NCBI RefSeq assembly: GCF_000271485.2
Contig: NZ_AKVN02000001.1
Span: 3,869,501-3,933,500 of the forward strand
Direction of reading: 5' to 3'
From: Pelosinus fermentans DSM 17108
GTDB taxonomy: Bacteria > Bacillota > Negativicutes > DSM-13327
DNA: 64,000 bases
This document shows positions 46,900-54,797 of this stretch, piece by piece. How positions within the stretch are numbered: position 1 is the stretch's first letter; each line of letters starts with the position of its first letter. A program made the translations under genes and the position numbers. The notes under the pieces were generated by a model. That model was not told where the DNA came from. It saw nothing but the letters and a program-made list of their open reading frames with translations, and made no database searches.

Positions 46900-47835
46900 C
46901 TAATAAAATTCCTGAATTACTTTTTTTCTATATTCGTCAACTTCTTGAGTTAAATTATAGTTATTATTTTTCACGAGTACTGTATACTCTACCATAATCT
47001 TAGAAAAGCTGCCGCTGCCGCTGCCACTCCATGTAGAGTGTGAATATATTTCTTTAGCTTCGGGCGACATTTGCTTATCCTCATATTGAAATAAAGGTGT
47101 ATTATTCGTTCCATATAGGGCAAAAACAAGGTAATTTTTAAGTAGTTTCTTTACATCAGCTGCTTTAGGAGAATTGTGATACTCTTGTATAAACTTTTCC
47201 TGACTTATGCCGCGTTTAATAATTTCTTCCCAGCCAATCATAAGTGCGGCATCTTTGACAGGAGTGATATCCGATTCAATAGCCATGATGTCGATATAAG
47301 CAGCAATATCTGGCGTTACATTCGAGTGATACTGCTTATATAGGGAATAATCAAGAACAGGAAAATAGAAACCTTCTGCTGTCTCCACTTTAAAGCCATT
47401 GCTTTTCGTCTTCAGCAATAATTCTTTTGTTTCCCGATCTTGTATTCCCTGTAAAGAACTGTCTGTAAGATCTCCTTTAAACTCTTTTACCAGTTTTTGT
47501 TGTATTGCATCAGCCTCGTAAGTGTCTTTCATTTTAATCAATGCAGCTTGTTGCTTATTTTCAAGGGCATTGAGCATAATTGATGCACTTTGCGGTGTAA
47601 CAGCAGCTATCTTTTTATTAACAAATTCGAATACGTCTTTTACTTCACTATTATCTTTTTGCAGCAATGCATTAAATTCATCCATAATAATCTTATCTTC
47701 TTTGACACGACTTTCCTCTATTGTTTGATTACTGACTCCCTTTTGCTTTTCAGAGCCAGTACAGCCGCTTAAGACCGCCAACAGCACCAGCATGATCATA
47801 CTAAAAACGATTTTTATATGAAAAGAGTTTTTCAA
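46900..47835 (-). CDS. predicted lipoprotein, unknown function
   Basis: A 311-residue exported protein with a lipoprotein signal ending LSGC (C25). The mature part is helical, charged and rich in Lys/Glu, with no recognised domain. It ends in a region with a Ser-rich turn (YSHSTWSGSGSGSFSKIMVEY) and a final helix. Stands alone between the CoA-transferase operon and a flavoprotein gene. Possibly an envelope adaptor, not assigned. Confidence 0.65.
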   Translation of the reverse strand: MKNSFHIKIVFSMIMLVLLAVLSGCTGSEKQKGVSNQTIEESRVKEDKIIMDEFNALLQKDNSEVKDVFEFVNKKIAAVTPQSASIMLNALENKQQAALIKMKDTYEADAIQQKLVKEFKGDLTDSSLQGIQDRETKELLLKTKSNGFKVETAEGFYFPVLDYSLYKQYHSNVTPDIAAYIDIMAIESDITPVKDAALMIGWEEIIKRGISQEKFIQEYHNSPKAADVKKLLKNYLVFALYGTNNTPLFQYEDKQMSPEAKEIYSHSTWSGSGSGSFSKIMVEYTVLVKNNNYNLTQEVDEYRKKVIQEFY

Positions 47836-47982
47836 TCGTTATCACCTTTGCCTTTCAACTTATTAACATAAATTTTATCGTTTGCCTACCAAAAAAGCAA
47901 CTGACATATATATTCAATTTTTATAAGACAACACCAGCACAGGTCGCCCCCTCCATTTCACAATTCATTTATTTTATAGTGA

Positions 47983-48025
47983 GCTTACTTTTTAGTAAGC
48001 ACCCTACCAAAAAGTGCGTTCTTGT
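47983..48025. promoter_or_regulatory. operator region upstream of the flavoprotein gene
   Basis: A perfect palindrome GCTTACT-TTTT-AGTAAGC (47983-48000) is followed by a minus-strand ACAAGAACGCACTTTTT (48009-48025). The latter differs at two positions from the hxlR site at 27674-27690. It is probably a binding site for an HxlR- or MarR-type repressor. Confidence 0.5.
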
Positions 48026-48112
48026 CATTTGTGTTGAATTACTATAGACTAAACCAAATAAATACTGGTCGCCTGGCTTCAAGTACAAAGGCGATACAAG
48101 AAGGAGGAACTA

Positions 48113-48748
48113 ATGAAAGTCATCGCTATTAATGGAAGTCCAAACAGCAAGGGTAATACATATCATTCATTAGAACAAGTAGGGGAAGCATTACTAGCTG
48201 AGGGAATTGAGTTTGAAATCATCCATATTGGCAATAAAATCATCAGAGGCTGCTTAGCCTGTGGAGGCTGTGCTAAGAACCTGAATGAACGCTGTGTCAT
48301 TCCAAATGATGAAGTCAATGAATCTATCCAGAAAATCAAAGAAGCCGATGGTATTTTGCTGGGATCTCCTGTACATTTTTCAGGCATTGCCGGCACTATG
48401 AAATCCTTTTTAGATCGTGTATTTTATGTAACAAGTGTAAATGGAGGATTACTCCGCCACAAAGTCGGAGCAACCCTTGCGGCAGTCCGCCGTTCCGGCG
48501 GTGTAGCAACTTTCGATGCTCTAAACCATTATATTAACTATGCTGAAATGATTATGCCAGCCTCTAACTACTGGAATGTAATCCATGGTACAGCACCCGC
48601 AGAAGTCAAAGATGATCATGAAGGTCAGCAAATTCTTAGAGTTCTAGGCAAAAATATGGCTTGGCTTATGAAAACACTAGCTGCTGGGAAAACGCAAATA
48701 CCACCTCTTCCTCAAGAAGAAAAGGTATTTACAAATTTCATACGATAA
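48113..48748 (+). CDS. NADPH-dependent FMN reductase / iron-sulfur flavoprotein-like protein
   Basis: A 211-residue flavodoxin-fold protein. The FMN phosphate loop is NGSPNSKGNTYHSL. A cysteine cluster, RGCLACGGCAKNLNERCVI, follows, as in the iron-sulfur flavoprotein family. GSPVHFSGIAGTMKSFLDRVF is the second family block. It catalyses electron transfer or quinone/metal reduction in anaerobes. It starts ATG 48113 with AGGAGG just upstream and has its own operator region. Confidence 0.88.
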   Translation: MKVIAINGSPNSKGNTYHSLEQVGEALLAEGIEFEIIHIGNKIIRGCLACGGCAKNLNERCVIPNDEVNESIQKIKEADGILLGSPVHFSGIAGTMKSFLDRVFYVTSVNGGLLRHKVGATLAAVRRSGGVATFDALNHYINYAEMIMPASNYWNVIHGTAPAEVKDDHEGQQILRVLGKNMAWLMKTLAAGKTQIPPLPQEEKVFTNFIR

Positions 48749-48758
48749 AGCTGGCTAT

Positions 48759-48787
48759 ATGCAGATGAAGTTTCACTTCATCTGCAT
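48759..48787 (+). terminator. terminator of the flavoprotein gene
   Basis: ATGCAGATGAAG-TTTCA-CTTCATCTGCAT: a 12-bp perfect stem with a 5-base loop, just after the stop codon. There is no U-tract. Confidence 0.65.
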
Positions 48788-48793
48788 CCTTTG

Positions 48794-49080
48794 TCATTAT
48801 CAAGAAAAGCCCTTTAAAAAGGGTATAGAAAATGCGTGGAAAAATAATCGAACCGCAGAGACGCAGAGAACACAGAGAAAAGATAGGGTTAAAAATCTCC
48901 TCAGCGTCCTCTGCGTCTCTGCGGTTAAATCGTTCTATTTGCTCTGTTCGTCATTATCAAAAAAGTCCCTTAAAAAAAGCATCGGATGTCTTTTCTGACA
49001 CTCCTGTGATTTATTTCATGGCCGTTGCGAGCGGAGCGCGGCAATGACAATAGCGTCAAGTGGACATTTGGTGTTGAGCC
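48794..49080. repeat. ~290-bp composite intergenic repeat, copy B
   Basis: Matches 6382-6674 nearly base for base, with a few substitutions and small indels in A-runs. Inner inverted arms AACCGCAGAGACGCAGAG at 48851-48868 and complement to 48926. It contains only frames that mirror the repeat and are not counted as genes. Confidence 0.85.
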
Positions 49081-49083
49081 ATA

Positions 49084-49127
49084 AAAAATAAGCAGAAAAA
49101 CATATACATGTTTTTCTGCTTATTTTT
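49084..49127. terminator. bidirectional terminator before the peroxiredoxin gene
   Basis: AAAAATAAGCAGAAAAACAT pairs with ATGTTTTTCTGCTTATTTTT around a 4-base loop, with A/T runs on both flanks. It serves the peroxiredoxin gene on the minus strand. Confidence 0.85.
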
Positions 49128-49170
49128 ATGTTCAAACAGAGCAATTTGCTCTGTGAATCATTTATGTAAA

Positions 49171-49707
49171 TTATAGTGTTTTCTCACCGGGCTGCCAATC
49201 GATTGGGCATAATCCGCCAGTTTGGAAAGCTTTTAATACCCGCAATATTTCATCCACACTGCGTCCTACATTTAAATCGCTAACGATTTGATAACGAATT
49301 ATACCTTCTGGATCAATGATAAACAAACCTCGCAGAGACACACCTTGTTCTTCAATTAAAACATCATAATCTCTGGATACTTGTTTTGTAATATCAGATG
49401 CAAGTGGATAGCTAAGTTCACCTAATCCGCCTTCTTCTCTTGAAGCTCTAATCCAAGCACGATGTGAATATACACTGTCAGTACTAACACCAAGGATTTC
49501 TGCATTAATCTTCTTGAATTCATCTAACTTAGAATTAAATCCTTTGATTTCTGTTGGGCAAACGAATGTAAAATCTAAGGGATAAAAGAAAAGAACCAGC
49601 CATTTTCCTTGATAATCTTCAAGCTTTACAACATGCTCCAATGTTTCTATATTCTCTGTAGTAGACATAGTGAAATGCGGGGCTTTTTGACCAACTTTAG
49701 CTGACAT
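49171..49707 (-). CDS. 2-Cys peroxiredoxin (AhpC/TSA family)
   Basis: A 178-residue thiol peroxidase. The peroxidatic Cys is C50 in PLDFTFVCPTEI and the resolving Cys is C167 in GGLCPIDW. It reduces H2O2 and alkyl hydroperoxides using thioredoxin or rubredoxin-type reductants. The start at 49707 (MSAKVGQKAPHF) has GGAG upstream. A Fur/PerR-like box lies at 49726-49745. Start selection excludes a 20-residue upstream extension without homology. Confidence 0.93.
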   Translation of the reverse strand: MSAKVGQKAPHFTMSTTENIETLEHVVKLEDYQGKWLVLFFYPLDFTFVCPTEIKGFNSKLDEFKKINAEILGVSTDSVYSHRAWIRASREEGGLGELSYPLASDITKQVSRDYDVLIEEQGVSLRGLFIIDPEGIIRYQIVSDLNVGRSVDEILRVLKAFQTGGLCPIDWQPGEKTL

Positions 49708-49725
49708 GTAACCACTCCTTCTATC

Positions 49726-49745
49726 GATAATAATTATTGTTATTA
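49726..49745 (-). promoter_or_regulatory. possible PerR/Fur-type box before the peroxiredoxin gene
   Basis: GATAATAATTATTGTTATTA matches the Fur-type inverted repeat at about 14 of 19 positions and has the AT-rich symmetry of PerR sites. Because the DNA is AT-rich, the match is only suggestive. Confidence 0.45.
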
Positions 49746-49912
49746 AATAAATTCTATATTTTGTCAATAGCTTTTGTAATCTTTTTCTTTTAATTAACTT
49801 TATTTGATAAAGGATTTTTCATAATCAGTAATTTAAATATAATGAAATTGAATTCTATAGATGATAATATGAATAATTTTATATCCTTTATTTAAAAGCT
49901 ATTAAGATTACA

Positions 49913-50350
49913 TTATTTTTTCTTGCCGAAATCAGTCGTGGCGTATCCTCTAGTTGGGAAAGCACAATTTTCTGGAGCAATATTGCTATCTTCTGTCCGA
50001 GCAAATCCCTTACCTGCCGTACTGCAATCTTTTATATTATTATCTTCTTGTACAGGTTCGTCCTGCTTGCCAAAATCAGTATTACCATAGCCTCTAGGTG
50101 GTAATCCGCAGCTCTCTGAAGCGATATTACTATCTTCCGTCCGAGCAAACCCCTTACCTGCTGTGCTGCAATCTAGTTTACTATCATCCTCTTTCAGAGC
50201 TTCATTCTTTTTGCCAAAATCAGTATTACCATAACCTCTAGGTGGTAATCCACAACTCTCTGAAGCAATATTACTATCTTCCGTTCGAGCAAATCCCTTA
50301 CCTGCGGTACTGCAATCTGGCATATTACCCTCATTTTTTTTGGTTGTCAT
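49913..50350 (-). CDS. three-repeat cysteine-containing protein, unknown
   Basis: A 145-residue soluble protein built from three 36-residue units at an exact 48-residue period (residues 12-47, 60-95, 108-143), joined by acidic 12-residue linkers. Each unit runs DCSTAGKGFARTEDSNIA ... CGLPPRGYGNTDFGK and holds two cysteines. Units 1 and 2 are identical in protein although they differ at nine bases, and unit 3 is slightly diverged. There is no signal peptide, helix or known domain. It has an AAGGAGG-type ribosome site. It lies beside the peroxiredoxin gene on the same strand. A metal- or redox-linked scaffold, or a multi-core peptide precursor, are possibilities. Neither is shown. Confidence 0.75.
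   Translation of the reverse strand: MTTKKNEGNMPDCSTAGKGFARTEDSNIASESCGLPPRGYGNTDFGKKNEALKEDDSKLDCSTAGKGFARTEDSNIASESCGLPPRGYGNTDFGKQDEPVQEDNNIKDCSTAGKGFARTEDSNIAPENCAFPTRGYATTDFGKKK
49922..50317 (-). repeat. three 144-bp tandem coding repeats
   Basis: Units at 50210-50317, 50066-50173 and 49922-50029, each 108 bp, with 36-bp linkers. The first two differ only at synonymous third positions. Confidence 0.9.
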
Positions 50351-50553
50351 TGAATATACTCCTCCTTTTTTTTAGTAACTTATTTCGAAAGGCAACATTA
50401 ATATATTTAATTAGATCTATGTTTTCCTTTCTCTATTAAAACTATTCAACATTATTTTGTTTATTCCTTCTTAATTTTAAAATTTTATTAATTTTTTTTT
50501 GTCTTTAATAATAATTATCCATAAAGTTAGACAATGAGGATTTAATACAAAAC

Positions 50554-50587
50554 AGACCGCCGGTAAAGAATTCCTCACCAGCAGTCT
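50554..50587 (-). terminator. terminator of the metallophosphoesterase gene
   Basis: On the minus strand, AGACTGCTGGT...ACCGGCGGTCT (with G-U pairs) is followed by GTTTTGT. Confidence 0.75.
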
Positions 50588-50602
50588 ATGCTTTATTGCT
50601 CC

Positions 50603-51748
50603 TTATGCTTCTTTATCAAAATGGATCATCAAATCAATAATTTCTGGACAATTACCAATTCGTATCGGAGGGCCCCATGTACCAAAACCGCAAGAGACAA
50701 TTACCTGATAACGATCTTTTTTCAAATAACCCCAGTCAATTTCAAACATGCGCTTGGTTATATACTGATTAGGGAAAAACTGTCCATGATGGGTATGCCC
50801 GGATAACTGCAGATCAACACCATTAAGCTGTCCTTCAGTCAATTTGAAGGGTTGATGATCAAGTAAAATAATAGGCAGATTTGTATCAATACCTTGCATT
50901 ACCGCAGACAGATCCAGCCGCTGCTGTCCCCTTACCTTAACTGATGTAGGATCATCCCGTCCAACGATATAAAACTGATTATTCACCAACTGGTATTCAT
51001 CACGCAGTACGCAGACACCAGACTGTTTTAATTGCTCTATTGCAATCTGGCTGTCACTTCCGAGATATTCATGATTTCCAAGCACTGCAAATACACCATA
51101 TTGGGAATTCAATTTTTTTAAGCCTTCTGACATTTTCATCTTGATGAAACGCTGTACATCTTCATCAATGGTATCTCCTACCAGAAATACAATATCAGGA
51201 TTTAGTTCGTTAATTGTATTGACCATTTTTTCAAGACGAGTATTGTCAACAATCGTACCAAGATGCACATCTGACACCATAACTGCATGAATACTTGATA
51301 AATTACTCACATCCTTTGGAATCACCACATCATAACGCTGAACACGAGGATTACAAGCATTCCATCTCCCGTAAATCAAAAGCAATCCAACTAACATCAG
51401 CATAATCAAACCTAACGATGGCCCTTGGATGATCGGCCTATGAAACAATACATCACTTAGAAAATTTCCAAAGTCGATTATAATCCAGAATAGAAAAAAG
51501 TAATACGCTGCCGCAAGCCAGTAATCCCCAATAATAATAATGATATCATTCGCAAAGCCCGGAAATTTTCTTCTCCCGATTCTTCCCACCAATTTAGAAA
51601 TTGCTAAAAAAGCATATCCGCTCCAATAAAACACCGTATAAGGTTCTATTATGCTGCGGAAAGATTGAAAAAAGCGTAAACCAATATAATAATTACCTGC
51701 AGCATAAACCAATAACAATACACCCAATATCAGAATATAAGAATTCAT
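50603..51748 (-). CDS. membrane-anchored metallophosphoesterase
   Basis: A 381-residue protein with four N-terminal membrane helices (about residues 1-140) and a C-terminal calcineurin-like domain. Metal-binding motifs appear in order: MVSDVHLGT, FLVGDTIDED, VLGNHEYLG, LDHQPF and SGHTHHGQF. This is the YkuE/YaeI type, which includes UDP-2,3-diacylglucosamine hydrolase-like and other envelope phosphodiesterases. Monocistronic. Confidence 0.9.
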   Translation of the reverse strand: MNSYILILGVLLLVYAAGNYYIGLRFFQSFRSIIEPYTVFYWSGYAFLAISKLVGRIGRRKFPGFANDIIIIIGDYWLAAAYYFFLFWIIIDFGNFLSDVLFHRPIIQGPSLGLIMLMLVGLLLIYGRWNACNPRVQRYDVVIPKDVSNLSSIHAVMVSDVHLGTIVDNTRLEKMVNTINELNPDIVFLVGDTIDEDVQRFIKMKMSEGLKKLNSQYGVFAVLGNHEYLGSDSQIAIEQLKQSGVCVLRDEYQLVNNQFYIVGRDDPTSVKVRGQQRLDLSAVMQGIDTNLPIILLDHQPFKLTEGQLNGVDLQLSGHTHHGQFFPNQYITKRMFEIDWGYLKKDRYQVIVSCGFGTWGPPIRIGNCPEIIDLMIHFDKEA

Positions 51749-51862
51749 CTATGACTCCTATTCCTTTCTGTCCATCGAAATAAGTTTACAAATAGAAGCA
51801 CGCAATTGACTGGCAAATTTAATAGGATTTAGAATTCTTAGGATAACAACTTTTTAGTTTTT

Positions 51863-52336
51863 TTATTCAAATTTAGCAAATCGAGATTTCTTTGCTTCAT
51901 TCAATCCCATTAACTCATCCAAACTATATCTGCCTGGTCCAATAAAGAATGCTGCAAAGAAACTTCCTCCATTTTCAAAGGATTGAGAAGCCTTCATTAA
52001 TCCTTTGTCACTCAACATCTGAGTAGAAAAAGCAACAAGCATATTGCTCGCTAACAATAAAGACATGGGACGATATAAAAATCCAATGGCAAAAAACAAT
52101 CCTCCAAAGAATTCTGCAAATGCAGACATAAAGCCCCAAAAAGCTGGAGCAAATGCAATGCCAAATACCTCCATCGATTTCCCCAGAGCAGCCCATTTTT
52201 CAACTCCGCCAGCAATCTTAGGATATCCATGCCACATAAACATACCACCTAGTACCAAACGAAATACTAACAATCCAAGATCAATATAAGAAACGCTCCA
52301 TTGATTAAGCCAAATCAAAAGTTTTTTCATATCCAT
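51863..52336 (-). CDS. DoxX-family membrane protein
   Basis: A 157-residue, four-helix DoxX protein. Family pattern VFRLVLGGMFMWHGYPKIAGGVEKW, FGIAFAPAFWGFMSAFAEFFGGLFFAIGF and SFENGGSFFAAFFIGPGRYSLDE. Members include thiosulfate:quinone oxidoreductase subunits and stress-related proteins. The role here is open. Starts ATG 52336 behind AGGGG. Confidence 0.88.
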   Translation of the reverse strand: MDMKKLLIWLNQWSVSYIDLGLLVFRLVLGGMFMWHGYPKIAGGVEKWAALGKSMEVFGIAFAPAFWGFMSAFAEFFGGLFFAIGFLYRPMSLLLASNMLVAFSTQMLSDKGLMKASQSFENGGSFFAAFFIGPGRYSLDELMGLNEAKKSRFAKFE

Positions 52337-52601
52337 TATCCCCTCTTTTCTATGTATTCTAATCTAAATCATTAACTATAAAGACTATATTTCTTTTTAT
52401 TTTACATTATAATGCAAAATCCTGCTGGAGGTCTATCCCTAACGATTATTTCTCACCATAAGGACACGCTGCTTTTATAGACATTATTTTACTAGGTCTA
52501 TGGAAAATCTAAACAAATCACAATTATGTCTTGACTATGAACTAGATAAAGACTTATAATATCTATATATTAACTAGATATTTTAAAGAGGTGTCTATAA
52601 C

Positions 52602-53366
52602 ATGAACAACATTCCAGAATTATTTTGGCATGCAACGCAAAATGAAATCAAACAAGGGTATTTGTACAATGAAGATGCCGATGAATTTACATGCCTCATC
52701 TGCGGCGAAAATATCCAAAATGGCATCATCTATCCTGAGAATAATATTCTATATGAAGCAAAAAAATATATTGAAATTCATATTGCCAAATACCATCATT
52801 CATCTTTTCACTTTTTGCTTAATCTAGATAAAAAATTAACCGGATTGACTGATCATCAAAAGCTAATTCTTGAGCTTTTCTATGAGGGAAATAGTGATAA
52901 TGATGTAGCAAAAGTATTGGAGACAGGCAGTACATCAACCATCCGCAATCATCGTTTTTCCTTACGGGAAAAGCAGAAACAAGCCAAAATCTTTTTAGCA
53001 ATTATGGAGCTGCTAGGAGAACAAACACCAAAGAAACAAAGTTTTATTGACATTCCGCGTAATGCAAAGCAAGTGGATGAGCGCTTTGCAATTACAGAGC
53101 AGGAGAACGAAAGTATTTTAAACAGTTATTTTAAACAAGGGCTTAACGGTCCTTTAGATTCCTTTCCTCTCAAAGAAAAAAAACGAGTAGCTATCCTGCG
53201 GCATATTCTTAAGAAATTTACTGCCAATCAGCGTTATACTGAAAAAGAAGTAAACGCCATACTAAAACCTTTATATGAAGATTATGTGCTTTTGCGCCGT
53301 CTTCTTATCGATTATGGATTTATGGCACGAACTCAGGATGGCAGTTCCTACTGGCTTACATTGTAA
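52602..53366 (+). CDS. DUF2087-domain regulator with zinc-finger-like N-terminus
   Basis: A 254-residue protein in three parts. A C2H2-like segment (C31, C34, H60, H65). A LuxR-type helix-turn-helix (LTDHQKLILELFYEGNSDNDVAKVLETGSTSTIRNHRFSLREKQKQAK). A C-terminal DUF2087 domain (DSFPLKEKKRVAILRHILKKF through LLRRLLIDYGFMARTQDGSSYWL). Such proteins are predicted transcriptional regulators, with DUF2087 as a probable nucleic-acid-linked domain. Signal unknown. GAGGTG precedes the start. Confidence 0.85.
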   Translation: MNNIPELFWHATQNEIKQGYLYNEDADEFTCLICGENIQNGIIYPENNILYEAKKYIEIHIAKYHHSSFHFLLNLDKKLTGLTDHQKLILELFYEGNSDNDVAKVLETGSTSTIRNHRFSLREKQKQAKIFLAIMELLGEQTPKKQSFIDIPRNAKQVDERFAITEQENESILNSYFKQGLNGPLDSFPLKEKKRVAILRHILKKFTANQRYTEKEVNAILKPLYEDYVLLRRLLIDYGFMARTQDGSSYWLTL

Positions 53367-53452
53367 TTAAACAACCAAAGACTTAATTGGAGCTGGAGTA
53401 TTTCCACCTGATAAGTTAATTCAATGTTTAGGATATCCGCTTTTTAATTTTT

Positions 53453-53541
53453 GAACCGCGAAGCTGGGAAGATTACGAAGAACGGAATGTAACTATATTA
53501 CTTTTCGTGCGCTACGTAGTTCTTCGCGCCTTCGCGGTTTA
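53453..53541. repeat. intergenic hairpin, AACCGCGAAG family
   Basis: GAACCGCGAAG ... CTTCGCGGTT(TA) with about 65 bp between the arms, followed by TCTTTTTTACAC. It lies in the 296-bp gap between the DUF2087 regulator and EVE genes. Confidence 0.78.
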
Positions 53542-53663
53542 TCTTTTTTACACAATACTTTCTTTCTGCTCTCATAAATAAGATTAGATTTATATTTCTG
53601 CTAAAATGGTAAATACTATATAATAAAGACATGCATTAGATCAATCAAATAAGGAGTGATACT

Positions 53664-54131
53664 ATGGCTTATTGGCTTGCAAAAACAGAACCGGAAAGTT
53701 TCAGTTATGGTGATCTTGAGAAGTTGGGGCAGGACCGCTGGAATGGTGTAAAAAACTTTGCAGCATTAAAGCATATGAAGCAAATGAAATTAGGCGACCT
53801 TGTCTTTATTTATCATACTGGAAAAGAAAAAGCAATTATCGGAGTGGCTGAAGTCATCTCAACTTTTTATCCTGATCCAAATGAGACTGATGAACGGTTC
53901 ATCGTAGTCGATGTTAAACCACGTTATCCCTTAAACAGGCCAGTAACATTAAAAAAAATTAAAAGTAATGCTCTCTTTCAAGAATGGGAACTCGTGCGTC
54001 AATCACGTCTTTCCGTTATGCCTGTAAGTGAAGAACACTGGAACTACATACTAGAGCTAAGCAAGCTGCACTATGAGGAAAAAAACATTTTGAAACGCGA
54101 AGAGGCGAAGGTTATGAAGAATAAGGAATAA
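53664..54131 (+). CDS. EVE-domain protein
   Basis: A 155-residue PUA-like EVE protein (MAYWLAKTEPESFSYGDLEKLGQDRWNGVKNFAALKHMKQMKLGDLVFIYHTGKEKAIIGVAEV). EVE domains bind modified bases in DNA or RNA. The last 13 residues, LKREEAKVMKNKE, are encoded by the left arm of an intergenic hairpin repeat (54091-54174) that has invaded the 3' end and supplies the stop. The domain itself ends at about residue 140, so the tail is an add-on. Confidence 0.9.
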   Translation: MAYWLAKTEPESFSYGDLEKLGQDRWNGVKNFAALKHMKQMKLGDLVFIYHTGKEKAIIGVAEVISTFYPDPNETDERFIVVDVKPRYPLNRPVTLKKIKSNALFQEWELVRQSRLSVMPVSEEHWNYILELSKLHYEEKNILKREEAKVMKNKE

Positions 54132-54174
54132 ATTCCATCGTGTTCTTTGTACATCTTCGTGTCTTCGCGTTTCA
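54091..54174. repeat. GAAACGCGAAGA hairpin overlapping the EVE gene end
   Basis: TGAAACGCGAAGA (54091-54103) pairs with TCTTCGCGTTTCA (54162-54174), followed by TCATTTTTTCC. The left arm is coding. Confidence 0.85.
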
Positions 54175-54251
54175 TCATTTTTTCCATACTTACCAAAAGC
54201 ATAAAGCAAAAGCTAACGGAATAAATCCGCTAGCCTTAAAAAGAGCCCGTA

Positions 54252-54686
54252 ATGATCTACGCTACAGCCAATACCGATCATTACATACCTATACGCAATC
54301 TTTCGACTACCCACAAGCATTACACAACCGATACTGACCTTTGCTCGACTGCCACAGATACCTACCGAACCGGTCGCAATCTCCCGACAACGGCCGACCC
54401 TTATCATTTCAGAACCCATGGCAGTCTTAGCTCGACCGCTATACATCCCTTTCGACCACACGACAACAGTTGGGCTGCCGTACAGCCTTACAAGACATAT
54501 AACGATCTGCCCGCCGACTACTGCCGAACCTCTCGACCCGACAATACTCTTTGGCCGACCAATACCGAACCGATTAAGATCCGATACCAGTCTTGGCTCA
54601 ACCATTACGAACCCTTTACACTACATATTATGAGCGCAATGAAAAAAACTAATACCTGGAAGTTTCTGGTGATTTTAAAATGGTAA
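54252..54686 (+). CDS. orphan ORF with degenerate ~87-bp repeats, status doubtful
   Basis: An open frame of 144 codons in a 665-bp gap. The product is rich in Thr, Tyr, His, Asp, Pro and Arg, and short on hydrophobic residues. Weakly repeating units of about 28 residues can be aligned: TDHYIPIRNLSTTHKHYTT, then TDTYRTGRNLPTTADPYHF, then two more distant ones. There is no good ribosome site before ATG 54252. The DNA is visibly richer in C and G than its surroundings. A 130-codon minus-strand frame overlaps. It could be a decayed or foreign gene, or non-coding repeat DNA. Confidence 0.3.
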   Translation: MIYATANTDHYIPIRNLSTTHKHYTTDTDLCSTATDTYRTGRNLPTTADPYHFRTHGSLSSTAIHPFRPHDNSWAAVQPYKTYNDLPADYCRTSRPDNTLWPTNTEPIKIRYQSWLNHYEPFTLHIMSAMKKTNTWKFLVILKW

Positions 54687-54797
54687 TTTATCAGTTAAAG
54701 AGCATACTATGAAATAAATCCACAATGATAATATACAGTATTACAAAGTATTGATTTGGGGAGACTATAGCATCATTATCTTTGAAGAGGTGTAAAC

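Noticed and set aside
49913-50350. Confident call of a RiPP precursor for the three-repeat protein
   Set aside because: No maturation enzyme, protease or exporter gene lies next to it, so this remains only a possibility.
54213-54605. 130-codon minus-strand frame, Gly/Val/Arg-rich
   Set aside because: Mirror frame of the repeat-like region 54252-54686. No ribosome site, and no family recognised.
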